Shown in pieces: positions 16,491 through 24,800 of a DNA stretch of 64,000 bases. The position numbers and the translations under genes are program-made. Source of the DNA: Flavobacteriaceae bacterium UBA3611. Lineage in GTDB: Bacteria > Bacteroidota > Bacteroidia > Flavobacteriales > Flavobacteriaceae. Where the stretch lies: the NCBI GenBank assembly GCA_002375495.1, contig DFLU01000010.1, positions 298,331 through 362,330 of the forward strand, in the 5' to 3' direction. Under the pieces are notes generated by a model that was given only the letters and a program-made list of their open reading frames with translations, was not told the DNA's origin and made no database searches. Each line of letters starts with the position of its first letter. The first letter of the stretch is position 1.

Positions 16491-17126
16491 ATGGCTTCAG
16501 AGACTCTTGAAAAATTAAATTGGCGGTACGCCACCAAAAAATTCGACAAATCGCAGACGCTTTCCGAAGAGAAAATTGAAATTTTAAAGCAGGCATTCAA
16601 TCTTACGGCTACTTCGTATGGGTTACAGCCTATCAAGATGATATCTATAAAAGACAAAGAGGTGCAAGCGCAGTTGGTGCCTTTTACCATGCAGCAACCA
16701 CAGGTGGCAGACGCCTCCCACGTGTTGGTTCTTTGTGTTGAGAAAACAATTTCCAAACATTATATCAAAGAGTATTTTAGTAGGGTAGCGGCTATTCGAA
16801 ATACTCCAGCGGCGATTTTAAAACCATTCGAGGCGTTTTTAATCGATAGCTTTTCTGAAAAAGAAACGTCAGAAATCCGCCAATGGATGGAAAAACAGGC
16901 GTATATCGCATTGGGAAACCTGCTCACCGTTTGCGCGTATGAACAAATTGATGCTTGCCCTATTGAAGGTTTTGAACCAGAAGCCTATGATACTTTTTTA
17001 GAGCTCGACAAAAGAAATCTAAATTCGGTACTGGTACTGGCAGTGGGCCATAGGGCCGAAGACGACATGTTTGCCACCATGAAAAAAGTGCGTAAGGGTG
17101 TTGACAATGTGGTGATCGACTACTAG
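16491..17126 (+). CDS. NAD(P)H-dependent nitroreductase (NfsB-like)
   Basis: A 211-residue FMN-dependent nitroreductase-family oxidoreductase. Family features are the N-terminal WRYATKKFD (FMN contacts), FNLTATSYGLQPIKMI, the central FSEKETSEIRQWMEKQAYIALGNLL helix, and ACPIEGFEPEAYD near the flavin. It probably acts as a cytoplasmic homodimer reducing nitroaromatics, quinones or other electrophiles. The ATG at 16491 (or 16485, two codons earlier) is chosen because the promoter box and low-complexity DNA lie upstream. The stop overlaps the 3' end of the converging phosphatase gene by 4 bp. Confidence 0.9.
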   Translation: MASETLEKLNWRYATKKFDKSQTLSEEKIEILKQAFNLTATSYGLQPIKMISIKDKEVQAQLVPFTMQQPQVADASHVLVLCVEKTISKHYIKEYFSRVAAIRNTPAAILKPFEAFLIDSFSEKETSEIRQWMEKQAYIALGNLLTVCAYEQIDACPIEGFEPEAYDTFLELDKRNLNSVLVLAVGHRAEDDMFATMKKVRKGVDNVVIDY

Positions 17127-17644
17127 TTAACCGGAATTTTCTCCTCACGTACTGCTTTGGTGCCGTTATCATGCACCCAAACTGTGTAGAGCATGCCGTT
17201 TTCCGTATCGGGAATATCTCCATACCTATGGTCGCCTAAAATGGTATTTACAAATGTGGGCGTCGTATTACTATGTCCTACAATCAATACGTTTTTTCCG
17301 AAGGTTGCTTTCTGAAAGTTTTCGTCGTATAGCTTCGTAGGGTCGTACTGCTGAACCGTAAGTCCTTTCTTTTGGGCAGTAGGAGCCGCTGTAGCGAGTG
17401 TTCGTTTATAGTTGGTACTGTAGACCGCATCTAAATCAATGTTCTTAAAGTGGTCTGCCCAATGTGCTGCCCGTTTTTTGCCTTGTTCCGTTAGTTCAGG
17501 ATTGTCTGTGGTGTTCCTGTCTTTTTCAGCATGCCGAATTAGATAATAGGTGGTCGTGGTAGTTTCTTCGGAAACGGTTGCTTGTTTGGTATCATTTCCA
17601 CAGGAAAAACAAATAATTGAAAGCACTAACAGTAAATAACGCAT
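17123..17644 (-). CDS. SixA-like histidine phosphatase lipoprotein
   Basis: A 173-residue lipoprotein (lipobox FSC at about 13-15) with a histidine-phosphatase-superfamily fold. The catalytic motif RHAEK (the RHG/RHAE type of SixA) contains the phosphorylated His, and VGHSNTTP supplies the second catalytic His. Unlike cytoplasmic SixA it is exported, so its substrate is a periplasmic phosphoester or unknown. It converges on the nitroreductase gene with a 4-bp overlap of the coding ends. Confidence 0.85.
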   Translation of the reverse strand: MRYLLLVLSIICFSCGNDTKQATVSEETTTTTYYLIRHAEKDRNTTDNPELTEQGKKRAAHWADHFKNIDLDAVYSTNYKRTLATAAPTAQKKGLTVQQYDPTKLYDENFQKATFGKNVLIVGHSNTTPTFVNTILGDHRYGDIPDTENGMLYTVWVHDNGTKAVREEKIPVN

Positions 17645-17761
17645 CAGAATTAGTTTAGGATATACCCGAAAATAACACTTTTTAAGAGAAGTTGGTAAAA
17701 CAATAACAGATATGCTGGTTTATTTAAGAATCTGTTACCATGAATCGCCTTCTGCAGATTG

Positions 17762-17769
17762 TATCTTTA
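17762..17769 (+). promoter_or_regulatory. Probable -7 box for the CsbD gene
   Basis: TATCTTTA differs from TAnnTTTG at the last base and lies 30 bp before the CsbD ATG, a suitable distance. Confidence 0.4.
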
Positions 17770-17798
17770 TATCATATTAAACAATAAAACAACAGACT

Positions 17799-17984
17799 AT
17801 GAACTCAGAAGAATTGAAAGGAAAATGGAACCAGATAAAAGGAAACGCCAAGCAACAATACGGTGTTACCTTTAACGATGATGAATCTTTTAGCGAAGGA
17901 AAATACGACGAGATGGTCGGAAAAATCCAAGAAAAAACTGGTAAAGCAAAAGACGAAGTAAAAAAAGAGATTGCTAGCTGGTAA
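17799..17984 (+). CDS. CsbD-family stress protein
   Basis: A 61-residue, highly charged protein of the CsbD family. The hallmark is WNQIKGNAKQQYG followed by the repeat-like GKYDEMVGKIQEKTGKAKDEVKKEI. CsbD proteins are small, largely helical cytoplasmic proteins induced by general stress in many bacteria; their molecular function is unknown. It is monocistronic, with a strong terminator 25 bp past the stop. Confidence 0.92.
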   Translation: MNSEELKGKWNQIKGNAKQQYGVTFNDDESFSEGKYDEMVGKIQEKTGKAKDEVKKEIASW

Positions 17985-18008
17985 AACAAGCAGTAAATTG
18001 AAAAAGAG

Positions 18009-18044
18009 CGACGCCCGTGTTTAGGTACACGGGCGTCGTTTTTT
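18009..18044 (+). terminator. Rho-independent terminator of the CsbD gene
   Basis: A perfect 12-bp stem (18009-18020 and 18027-18038) with a 6-nt loop is followed by six T (18039-18044). Confidence 0.9.
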
Positions 18045-18056
18045 ATGAGTACTCGC

Positions 18057-18191
18057 TTACAAAACAGTAAGTGCTGTGGCGAGTGAATACGTTACTACGA
18101 TAAACGTAATAGAGGCAATGTAAAGTGCCAATGCTTTGTTTCTTGGCTGCCTTCGTTGTTGGATCGAAAATTGGTTGTCTTGTGTTCTCAT
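18057..18191 (-). CDS. Small single-pass membrane protein (44 aa), unknown
   Basis: A 44-codon open frame with ATG at 18191 and TAA at 18057. The product starts MRTQDNQFSIQQRRQPRNKA, a polar basic segment, followed by one hydrophobic helix (LALYIASITFIVVTYSLATA) and ends TVL. The topology predicts an N-terminus inside. It fills the space between the CsbD terminator and the redoxin gene, transcribed leftward. Coding is supported only by the plausible topology and full use of the gap; no family is recognised. Confidence 0.55.
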   Translation of the reverse strand: MRTQDNQFSIQQRRQPRNKALALYIASITFIVVTYSLATALTVL

Positions 18192-18269
18192 GGCTGTTTC
18201 GTTTTAAAGATTGATACACTTATACGACGAACAACCCACTGGTTTTGTTACATCTACCTTCAAAAAAAA

Positions 18270-20012
18270 TTAGTCGGCTAACGTATAACTAAAAAATCCC
18301 GTTAGCATTTCATCATAACTTTGAATCCCAAAATAGATGTCTTTTGAGGCATCTGGGTTCAACGGATTCTGTACTGTGTTGTCAAAAATGCCCTCTACAA
18401 ATATTACAGAGCCCTTGGGAGCGTACACGGGTTCTTTTAGTTTGTATAACCACTGCCAATCGATGCTAAAATCGGGTACAGAAACCAACGGAATGACCTC
18501 ACCGCTGGGCTTGATTACTTTCATGTTAATTTCCTTTCCGCGATAATGCATGTGGGGCATTAAATAATGAATATGGATCGCTTGGCTAATCGTGTCTGTC
18601 GCTACCAAACGTACATTATCTGTATGTGCGGGAATCTCAAAGTTCACATTGGTCGTTGCTAAGGGGTAAAACCACTTTTCGGGGGCTTGGTCATGAAAAT
18701 AGAAACCTATTTTGGTTTCATCGGTTGCCTCAACGCCTATAGGGGTATAGTGCAATTGCACGGTAAGTTTGGTGCCTTTTTTCAATTTCACTCCGGTGCC
18801 TTCCGGAAAAAAAGTGGCCTGATTTGCACCTGCTCCCAAAGCAATATAATTGTCGCTCCAAATACGCAGTTCTCGATCTGTAATGGGGCTTTTTTCATAC
18901 GCACCGCGATTCAGCAATACAATGTGATGCAACAATTTTGGGTTTCCGGGAATTATCTCTACTCCTTTTAACCATTTGTCTTCGGTTAGCTCTAAATCGA
19001 ATGTTTGGTATTGATAGGGTAGTAGTTTGGTAGCTGGGATTACTTCTTTTTCTAAATAAACTACTTTGTCGGGTTCGCCCTTTTGCCATGTTTGCTTCGG
19101 AAATTTTAGTTCTTGAAGCACATCTGAACCATTGCCGGGCGGCATGCCATTATCTATCCAGGCTATAATTTTGCGTGCGCTGCTGTCGGGCAAAGAGAAG
19201 TCATCTTGGAAATCACCGATCATCTTATTGGCTTTCCAAGGCGGCATTCGCTTGCTTAACAATACTTCTTTTATCATGGCAGACCAGCCCGTTATTGTCT
19301 GGTAATCGTCCATAGACCAAGGTGCGCGACCTCCATCTCGGTGGCACTGCACACAATTGCTGGCCAAAATAGGGCCAATATCGTCTGAATAGGTTAAAGA
19401 ATCTTCATCCTGCAACTTAGACAAGCGGGTAACGGTGCAACCGCGGGTTACTTCTTGGTGGCTCACCGCAGTTTCTCCATTTTGGATAGCCGTTAGCGCA
19501 TCGCTGAGGTAGGTAGCTGTTGCTTTGTTTTTTTGGGTTTCATAATCGATGCGGTTGTTGAGCGGACCTCTATATAAAACTGCTCTAGAGGTAGGGTGCA
19601 GAACAATGGCTTCGGCTGTAATGGTAATATCTAGCTCGTCTGCGAGCAGTTGTGCGTTATCTACTAGCACAGGTACCTGAAACTTAAAGGCGTTGGCTTC
19701 TTCAGTAATTTCAGCAGCATCGTCCTGAATATTGCTGTTTATCATAAAAAACTGAAAATCTTCTTGATACGCTGCAACAATGGCGTGAAAATCGGTTAGT
19801 GCATTGCGAACAATCGGGCAACCATTCCCTTGTACAAAAAGCACGATTCCCTTTTTATTGTTGTACCGTGAAAAACGATGCATTTTTCCTTTGCTATCGT
19901 ACAGCGCATAGTCGTTTTTGCGACTATCAGGAATTGCTTCAGGTTGTTGCTTGCATCCAAAAACAAACAGCATACCTACCGCAAGGAAACACAAGTAGTT
20001 AGAAAATTTCAT
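18270..20012 (-). CDS. Redoxin / cytochrome c / Cu-monooxygenase-like fusion lipoprotein
   Basis: A 580-residue lipoprotein (lipobox FGC). Domains in order: a thioredoxin-fold redoxin (about 30-165; GNGCPIVRN replaces CXXC, leaving a single Cys), a c-type haem segment (about 205-290; CVQCH and the MPPW loop), and a domain like the copper type II ascorbate-dependent monooxygenases (about 300-575; LLHHIVLL, and a later HIHYLMPHMHYRG cluster that could form copper sites). Proteins with this order occur in Bacteroidota and Planctomycetes without a proven reaction. It is probably periplasmic or outer-membrane. It stands alone between the 44-aa gene and the clpB terminator. Confidence 0.8.
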   Translation of the reverse strand: MKFSNYLCFLAVGMLFVFGCKQQPEAIPDSRKNDYALYDSKGKMHRFSRYNNKKGIVLFVQGNGCPIVRNALTDFHAIVAAYQEDFQFFMINSNIQDDAAEITEEANAFKFQVPVLVDNAQLLADELDITITAEAIVLHPTSRAVLYRGPLNNRIDYETQKNKATATYLSDALTAIQNGETAVSHQEVTRGCTVTRLSKLQDEDSLTYSDDIGPILASNCVQCHRDGGRAPWSMDDYQTITGWSAMIKEVLLSKRMPPWKANKMIGDFQDDFSLPDSSARKIIAWIDNGMPPGNGSDVLQELKFPKQTWQKGEPDKVVYLEKEVIPATKLLPYQYQTFDLELTEDKWLKGVEIIPGNPKLLHHIVLLNRGAYEKSPITDRELRIWSDNYIALGAGANQATFFPEGTGVKLKKGTKLTVQLHYTPIGVEATDETKIGFYFHDQAPEKWFYPLATTNVNFEIPAHTDNVRLVATDTISQAIHIHYLMPHMHYRGKEINMKVIKPSGEVIPLVSVPDFSIDWQWLYKLKEPVYAPKGSVIFVEGIFDNTVQNPLNPDASKDIYFGIQSYDEMLTGFFSYTLAD

Positions 20013-20050
20013 TCGTGGCGAAAATACGTATTATTGGCGATTTCAGCGTA

Positions 20051-20085
20051 AAAAAAACCACCCACATTCGTTAAAATGCGGGTGG
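20051..20085 (-). terminator. Terminator downstream of clpB
   Basis: An 11-bp stem with one G-U pair (20058-20068 and 20075-20085) is followed on the minus strand by a T-run (the A-run 20051-20057 on the plus strand). The motif TTTGGTTGGTTAGT directly precedes the hairpin (20086-20099). Confidence 0.8.
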
Positions 20086-20101
20086 ACTAACCAACCAAAT
20101 A

Positions 20102-20224
20102 AGAGGTTTTGTTGAAGTATCTCACGCTTCGGTAGGCAACCTCTGCCTGTATTTTTGTCCCGTCGAGAGTGGTCGACGTTATTTAATTTTATCGTCTTTT
20201 ATTAGTTCTCGACTGCGCTCGAAC
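20102..20224. repeat. clpB 3' region with palindromic repeat copy
   Basis: The region between the clpB stop and its terminator holds a 7-bp inverted repeat (20102-20108 and 20138-20144), CGTCGA/TCGACG (20161-20166 and 20173-20178), and a 22-nt match (20203-20224, core TCGACTGCGCTCGA) to the repeat arm inside cusA. Only one arm of the repeat is present here. Confidence 0.7.
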
Positions 20225-20230
20225 AGATAG

Positions 20231-22834
20231 TTATGAATTCACTAGATCTCCTTGGTTTCTAAAGACCAGTTCATTATTAAAACTATCGAGTAAAATGATA
20301 CTCTCGGTGGTGATTTTGCCAGCTAAAATTTCTTTCGATAACTGATTTAACACCTCTCGTTGGATTACCCTTTTTACCGGACGCGCACCATATTGTGGGT
20401 CGAATCCTTTTTCGGCTAAGTAGGAAATCGCCTCGTCTGTAGCATCTAGCGTAATCTGTTGTTTTGCCAGAAGCTTGGTCAAACCTTTTAGTTGAAGGCC
20501 AACAATCTGTCTAATATCCTTCTTGTTCAATGGTGTAAACATTACGATATCGTCAATCCTGTTCAAGAATTCTGGTCGAACGGTCTGTTTTAGCAATCCG
20601 AGTACTTCTACTTTTGCAGATTCCATCGCTGTTTCAGGATCTTTCACCGTATCATATTTTTCTTGAATGATATGGCTCCCCATATTACTTGTCATAATTA
20701 CAATTGCATTCTTGAAATCGGCGGTTCTCCCTTTGTTATCGGTTAACCTTCCTTCATCTAATACTTGTAACAAAATGTTGAACGTATCAGGATGTGCCTT
20801 TTCGATTTCATCTAACAGTATCACCGAATATGGTTTACGTCGTACAGCTTCTGTTAGCTGTCCACCTTCATCATACCCTACGTATCCCGGAGGGGCACCT
20901 ACCAATCTGCTCACACTGTGGCGTTCTTGGTATTCGCTCATGTCTATGCGTGTCATCGCGTTTTCATCGTCAAACAAATACGCTGCCAAGGTTTTGGCCA
21001 ACTCGGTTTTACCAACACCTGTGGTTCCTAAGAATAAGAAACTACCAATCGGTTTTTTCTGATCTTGTAAACCTGCCCGGCTACGTCTAATGGCGTCACT
21101 TACCGCTACAATGGCTTCTTCCTGGCCTACCACACGTTTGTGGAGTTCATCTTCAAGCTTCAGCAACTTTTCACGATCGCTCTGTAGCATTTTTGTAACC
21201 GGGATGCCGGTCCATTTAGCTACCACTTCGGCAATATCTTCGTTGGTTACTTCTTCTTTAATTAGCGAATGTTCTGTTTGGTTTTCGGCCAAATCAGTTT
21301 CTAATACGGCTAGTTTTTCTTGCGCTTCTTTAATCTTTCCGTAGCGAATTTCGGCTACTTTTCCGAAGTCACCATCGCGCTCGGCGCGTTCAGCTTCTAG
21401 CTTATAGCTTTCAATTTCAGTTTTATACTGCTGAATGTTCTCAACCACTTCTTTCTCACTCTTCCATTTCGCGTTTAGTTCATTTCGCTCTTCCTTTAGA
21501 TTCGCTAGGTCTGAACGTAATGTTTTGAGCTTTTGCTCATCTTTTTCACGCTTGATAGCTTCAATTTCAATCTCGAGTTGCATCACCTTTCGGTCTAGCA
21601 CATCTAACTCTTCTGGTTTGGAGTTGATCTCCATTCGTAATTTTGAAGCCGCTTCATCCATCAAATCGATAGCCTTATCTGGCAAAAATCGATTGGTAAT
21701 GTAGCGTTGCGACAGTTCAACCGCAGCAATAATCGCTTCATCTTTAATACGAACCTTATGGTGTGTTTCGTACTTTTCTTTAATTCCGCGTAAAATCGAA
21801 ATCGCACTCTCGGTATCTGGCTCGTCTACCAACACCTTTTGGAATCGGCGTTCTAACGCTTTATCCTTTTCAAAGTATTTTTGGTACTCATCCAATGTGG
21901 TAGCACCAATAGCTCTCAATTCACCACGTGCTAAGGCGGGTTTTAAAATATTTGCTGCGTCCATGGCTCCTTGTCCGCCACCCGCGCCCACCAGGGTATG
22001 GATTTCGTCTATAAAGAGTACAATATCACCATCGCTGGTAGTCACTTCTTTAATAACGGCTTTTAGGCGCTCTTCAAACTCACCTTTATATTTAGCCCCC
22101 GCAATAAGGGCTCCCATATCTAAACTGAAAATTTCTTTGCTTTTCAGATTTTCAGGTACATCACCATCTACGATACGATGGGCCAATCCTTCAGCAATTG
22201 CGGTTTTACCAGTTCCTGGTTCCCCAACGAGCATCGGATTGTTTTTGGTGCGTCTCGAGAGAATCTGAAGTATTCTTCTAATTTCTTCGTCACGACCAAT
22301 AACTGGATCTAATTTTCCTTCTCGTGCCAATTGGTTGAGGTTTCGAGCGTATTTGCTTAAAGAATTATAGGTGTCTTCAGCAGATTGGGAGGTTACCCGA
22401 TCACCTTTCCGTAATTCTTCAATAGCACTTTTCAGCCCTTTTTCGGTAACACCTTGATCTTTTAAGGTTTGTGCAATTTGGCTGTCCGATTTAAAAATAG
22501 CCAACAGTATGTGTTCTATAGAAACATACTCATCGTTCATTTTCTTAGCGATAATGCTCGCTTCGTTCACTGTTTTTCCGGCTGCTCGTGATAGCATAAT
22601 ATCTGCACCCGTCACTTTCGGAAAACTCTCCAACTGCTTGTCTAGTATTTGCTGGAGTAGCGCAGTGTTTACATTCAACTTTTTTAAGAGGAATGGGGTC
22701 ACATGCTCATCCACATCAAAAATAGCCTTTAGGATGTGCTCATTTTCGATTTGTTGATGACCAAAGCCTTGTGCCAACTGTTGTGCTTGTTGGATGGCTT
22801 CTTGACTTTTTATAGTATAATTGTTAAAATTCAT
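20231..22834 (-). CDS. clpB: ClpB disaggregase
   Basis: An 867-residue Hsp100 ATPase that, with DnaK, extracts proteins from aggregates. Domains in order: N-terminal double Clp repeat (1-145), AAA-1 with Walker A GEPGTGKT and Walker B FIDEIHTL, the M-domain coiled coil (about 400-525, Lys/Glu-rich), AAA-2 with Walker A GTTGVGKT and Walker B LLDEIEKAH, and the C-terminal D2-small domain. The length matches the family. It is a single gene with a 270-bp upstream gap and a terminator 145 bp past the stop. It is probably heat-inducible, but no CIRCE-type operator was recognised. Confidence 0.98.
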   Translation of the reverse strand: MNFNNYTIKSQEAIQQAQQLAQGFGHQQIENEHILKAIFDVDEHVTPFLLKKLNVNTALLQQILDKQLESFPKVTGADIMLSRAAGKTVNEASIIAKKMNDEYVSIEHILLAIFKSDSQIAQTLKDQGVTEKGLKSAIEELRKGDRVTSQSAEDTYNSLSKYARNLNQLAREGKLDPVIGRDEEIRRILQILSRRTKNNPMLVGEPGTGKTAIAEGLAHRIVDGDVPENLKSKEIFSLDMGALIAGAKYKGEFEERLKAVIKEVTTSDGDIVLFIDEIHTLVGAGGGQGAMDAANILKPALARGELRAIGATTLDEYQKYFEKDKALERRFQKVLVDEPDTESAISILRGIKEKYETHHKVRIKDEAIIAAVELSQRYITNRFLPDKAIDLMDEAASKLRMEINSKPEELDVLDRKVMQLEIEIEAIKREKDEQKLKTLRSDLANLKEERNELNAKWKSEKEVVENIQQYKTEIESYKLEAERAERDGDFGKVAEIRYGKIKEAQEKLAVLETDLAENQTEHSLIKEEVTNEDIAEVVAKWTGIPVTKMLQSDREKLLKLEDELHKRVVGQEEAIVAVSDAIRRSRAGLQDQKKPIGSFLFLGTTGVGKTELAKTLAAYLFDDENAMTRIDMSEYQERHSVSRLVGAPPGYVGYDEGGQLTEAVRRKPYSVILLDEIEKAHPDTFNILLQVLDEGRLTDNKGRTADFKNAIVIMTSNMGSHIIQEKYDTVKDPETAMESAKVEVLGLLKQTVRPEFLNRIDDIVMFTPLNKKDIRQIVGLQLKGLTKLLAKQQITLDATDEAISYLAEKGFDPQYGARPVKRVIQREVLNQLSKEILAGKITTESIILLDSFNNELVFRNQGDLVNS
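22500..22510. other. No separate feature (within clpB)
   Basis: This position marks the end of the ClpB N-domain repeats. Open frames in other frames across clpB have no independent support. Confidence 0.1.
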
Positions 22835-23083
22835 AAGTATATAGAATCCGACTGGCGGATATATTTTTGATTTACACTCATGCTAGATCAATTCTTAGAC
22901 CAACTTAAATTTACGACAAATTGTCTGCTATAACGACTAGTTTAACAGACATTATGACAATTTTAAGAGCACTTTTAAGACATTTTAATAGTTAGCCATA
23001 CTCCAATTGTGAAATAGAGAGAAATTCAGTTTCAAATAAGGCATTTTAATAATTCTTTGAGAGGGAGCTACGTAAGTATTCTT

Positions 23084-23091
23084 TAATTTTA
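23084..23091 (+). promoter_or_regulatory. Possible -7 box for ytxJ
   Basis: TAATTTTA, 16 bp before the ATG, resembles TAnnTTTG with one mismatch. The 272-bp gap 22835-23106 holds this box and probably the clpB promoter on the other strand, but no clear match was found for clpB. Confidence 0.35.
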
Positions 23092-23106
23092 CTGAAAATA
23101 ACAAGC

Positions 23107-23502
23107 ATGGGACTTTTCAGTAAATTCAACAAAACACAACGCGATATCGCCAAAGAAGAAATAGTAGAGGTGCCTTGGCACGTACTCTCTGAAATGCAAC
23201 AACTTGATGAAATTGCTGAAATATCAAAAACGACACCTGTTGCTATTTTTAAACATTCTACACGCTGCGGAATTTCCCGTATGGTGCTCCGTAATTTTGA
23301 AAGCGGCTATAATTTAAGCGATGATCAAATAAAATTATATTTTCTAGATCTTTTATCCCACCGTGATATCTCTGATGAAGTTGGATATCGATTTCAGGTA
23401 ATACATCAGAGTCCGCAACTTATTGTTGTAAAAAACGGAGTTGCAGTGGCAAATGCTTCGCATCACAGCATACGAGCAGGTGATTTGGAAAAATTCATAT
23501 AA
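23107..23502 (+). CDS. ytxJ: Bacillithiol-system redox protein YtxJ
   Basis: A 131-residue thioredoxin-fold protein of the YtxJ family, proposed to remove bacillithiol from modified proteins (monothiol bacilliredoxin-like). The active-site segment is FKHSTRCGISRMV with a single Cys in the position of thioredoxin's first Cys. The cis-Pro region HQSPQLIVVKNG and the terminal DLEKFI are typical. Flavobacteria make bacillithiol, which fits. The gene stands alone, transcribed toward a shared hairpin with the converging lipoprotein gene. Confidence 0.9.
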   Translation: MGLFSKFNKTQRDIAKEEIVEVPWHVLSEMQQLDEIAEISKTTPVAIFKHSTRCGISRMVLRNFESGYNLSDDQIKLYFLDLLSHRDISDEVGYRFQVIHQSPQLIVVKNGVAVANASHHSIRAGDLEKFI

Positions 23503-23536
23503 AAAAACCGCTTCCGGATTGTGTCCCAAAAGCGGT
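23501..23536 (-). terminator. Hairpin between ytxJ and the 394-aa lipoprotein gene
   Basis: ACCGCTT (23507-23513) pairs with AAGCGGT (23530-23536). The A-run 23501-23507 gives a T-run after the stem on the minus strand, so it best serves the lipoprotein gene; it may also end ytxJ. Confidence 0.7.
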
Positions 23537-23562
23537 CATACTTCTTATATTAAATAACAAAC

Positions 23563-24747
23563 TTACCGAAAACTATTATTCTTTAAAATGTCACGTAGGC
23601 GCTCTTTAATATCGCCTCCAGCATCGAGAACCATTTGTGCATTGTTTGGAAAAGGAACAAAGCTGTTTGCGGCTAATGCCTTATCTTCTGCCGTTAACGC
23701 TCGCTCATCTCCGCGATATTTTGCAAAAATATTTTCAAAAATAAACTCAGACGCCAAAGGATGGTCATCTATTACCTTTCCGTTACCCAAATTTCGGTAT
23801 ACCACATCACCACCAACCAAAACAGATTTGGTCTGGGTAGTATGGGTAACGCGAGCCGTTACCTCTTTTATAACATCCAGCTTGATGAAGTTGCCATTTT
23901 CATCTTTTACTTTGTTGCCATTACGGTCTAGTTTATATGTAAATCCGTCTTTAACTTTCTTTCTACGTTTAAACTCGCGTTCGCTCACCCGCTCCGGAGA
24001 AATTGCAATTTCCCTGAAATCCATGGTGATCCCAAAGCTATAGTCAATATCACCTTGCTTTTGGCTATGGTATTCGGTCCAGAAATCATCTAATTTGTAG
24101 GTGTTAAAGTCTAACAACTCCTGTTCTAAACGCCATGGAATAATCACATTGCTTCTATTGTTAAGGGTCACGAGCACAAAGTCGGTACCATAAAAGTGGG
24201 CGTCCTCAAGCAATTGGTCTACGTTTTTGTACGAAGCATCTAATTGTTTTAATTCGCTTAATAGGCCATGTGCTTCTCTCGCATCTAAAATTGAATTTCT
24301 ATTCAAAAGTGCGGTCGCTTCATTGTATAGTGAAGCCACAAAATCATTTTTAGCTTTTGTTAGTGGAGCGTTGTAATTCACCAGAATAAACTTGGCCTCT
24401 TGTCCAGTTATTTTGTTTCGTAACGGAAGCAACGGACGAATGTGCTGTTGCCGACTTTCCAAATCGCTATAAATGTAAAACAACTCTCTGGTTGCTTCAG
24501 GCGACGGATTGTTCTGAAGGTATGTGATTCTTCTATTATCTTCAGAAACGGCTTTGGCAAAGGCTTCTTCAAGCAACACAATGTGCTCATTTACCTGCTG
24601 GTCGTTTCGGTCGTTGGCAATTTTTTTTACGGCCAAATCGATGGCTTGGTCGTAATTGCCTTGTAGGAGCATTTTCTGGTTTCGCTTCACACTATTACAT
24701 GAGCTAAGCGCCAGTACTACGGATAAGATAATCGCTAACTGTTTCAT
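23563..24747 (-). CDS. Conserved flavobacterial lipoprotein, unknown function
   Basis: A 394-residue lipoprotein (lipobox LSSC, Cys about 18). The first 180 residues look alpha-helical and TPR-like (GNYDQAIDLAVKKI, LNRNSILDAREAHGLLSELKQLD). The second half is beta-rich, with strands such as VTARVTHTTQTKSVLVGG and a basic patch KRRKKVKDG. No named family is recognised. A sigma-54-like promoter lies 32 bp upstream (24779-24794), suggesting envelope-related regulation. It converges with ytxJ. Confidence 0.6.
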   Translation of the reverse strand: MKQLAIILSVVLALSSCNSVKRNQKMLLQGNYDQAIDLAVKKIANDRNDQQVNEHIVLLEEAFAKAVSEDNRRITYLQNNPSPEATRELFYIYSDLESRQQHIRPLLPLRNKITGQEAKFILVNYNAPLTKAKNDFVASLYNEATALLNRNSILDAREAHGLLSELKQLDASYKNVDQLLEDAHFYGTDFVLVTLNNRSNVIIPWRLEQELLDFNTYKLDDFWTEYHSQKQGDIDYSFGITMDFREIAISPERVSEREFKRRKKVKDGFTYKLDRNGNKVKDENGNFIKLDVIKEVTARVTHTTQTKSVLVGGDVVYRNLGNGKVIDDHPLASEFIFENIFAKYRGDERALTAEDKALAANSFVPFPNNAQMVLDAGGDIKERLRDILKNNSFR

Positions 24748-24778
24748 AACGAAATGGTATTGGTTATGACAAGTAAAT

Positions 24779-24794
24779 TACAATAGGTGTGCCA
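24779..24794 (-). promoter_or_regulatory. Sigma-54-like promoter of the 394-aa lipoprotein gene
   Basis: TGGCACACCTATTGTA on the minus strand keeps the GG and TG of the -24/-12 elements with correct spacing (consensus TGGCACGNNNNTTGC); the last C is replaced by T. The predicted start of transcription is about 20 nt before the ATG. Confidence 0.45.
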
Positions 24795-24800
24795 AAACGG

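Noticed and set aside
18125..18140. A sigma-54-like GTGCCA site within the 44-aa gene
   Set aside because: The -12 element is offset by 1 nt from correct spacing and it lies inside a likely coding frame.
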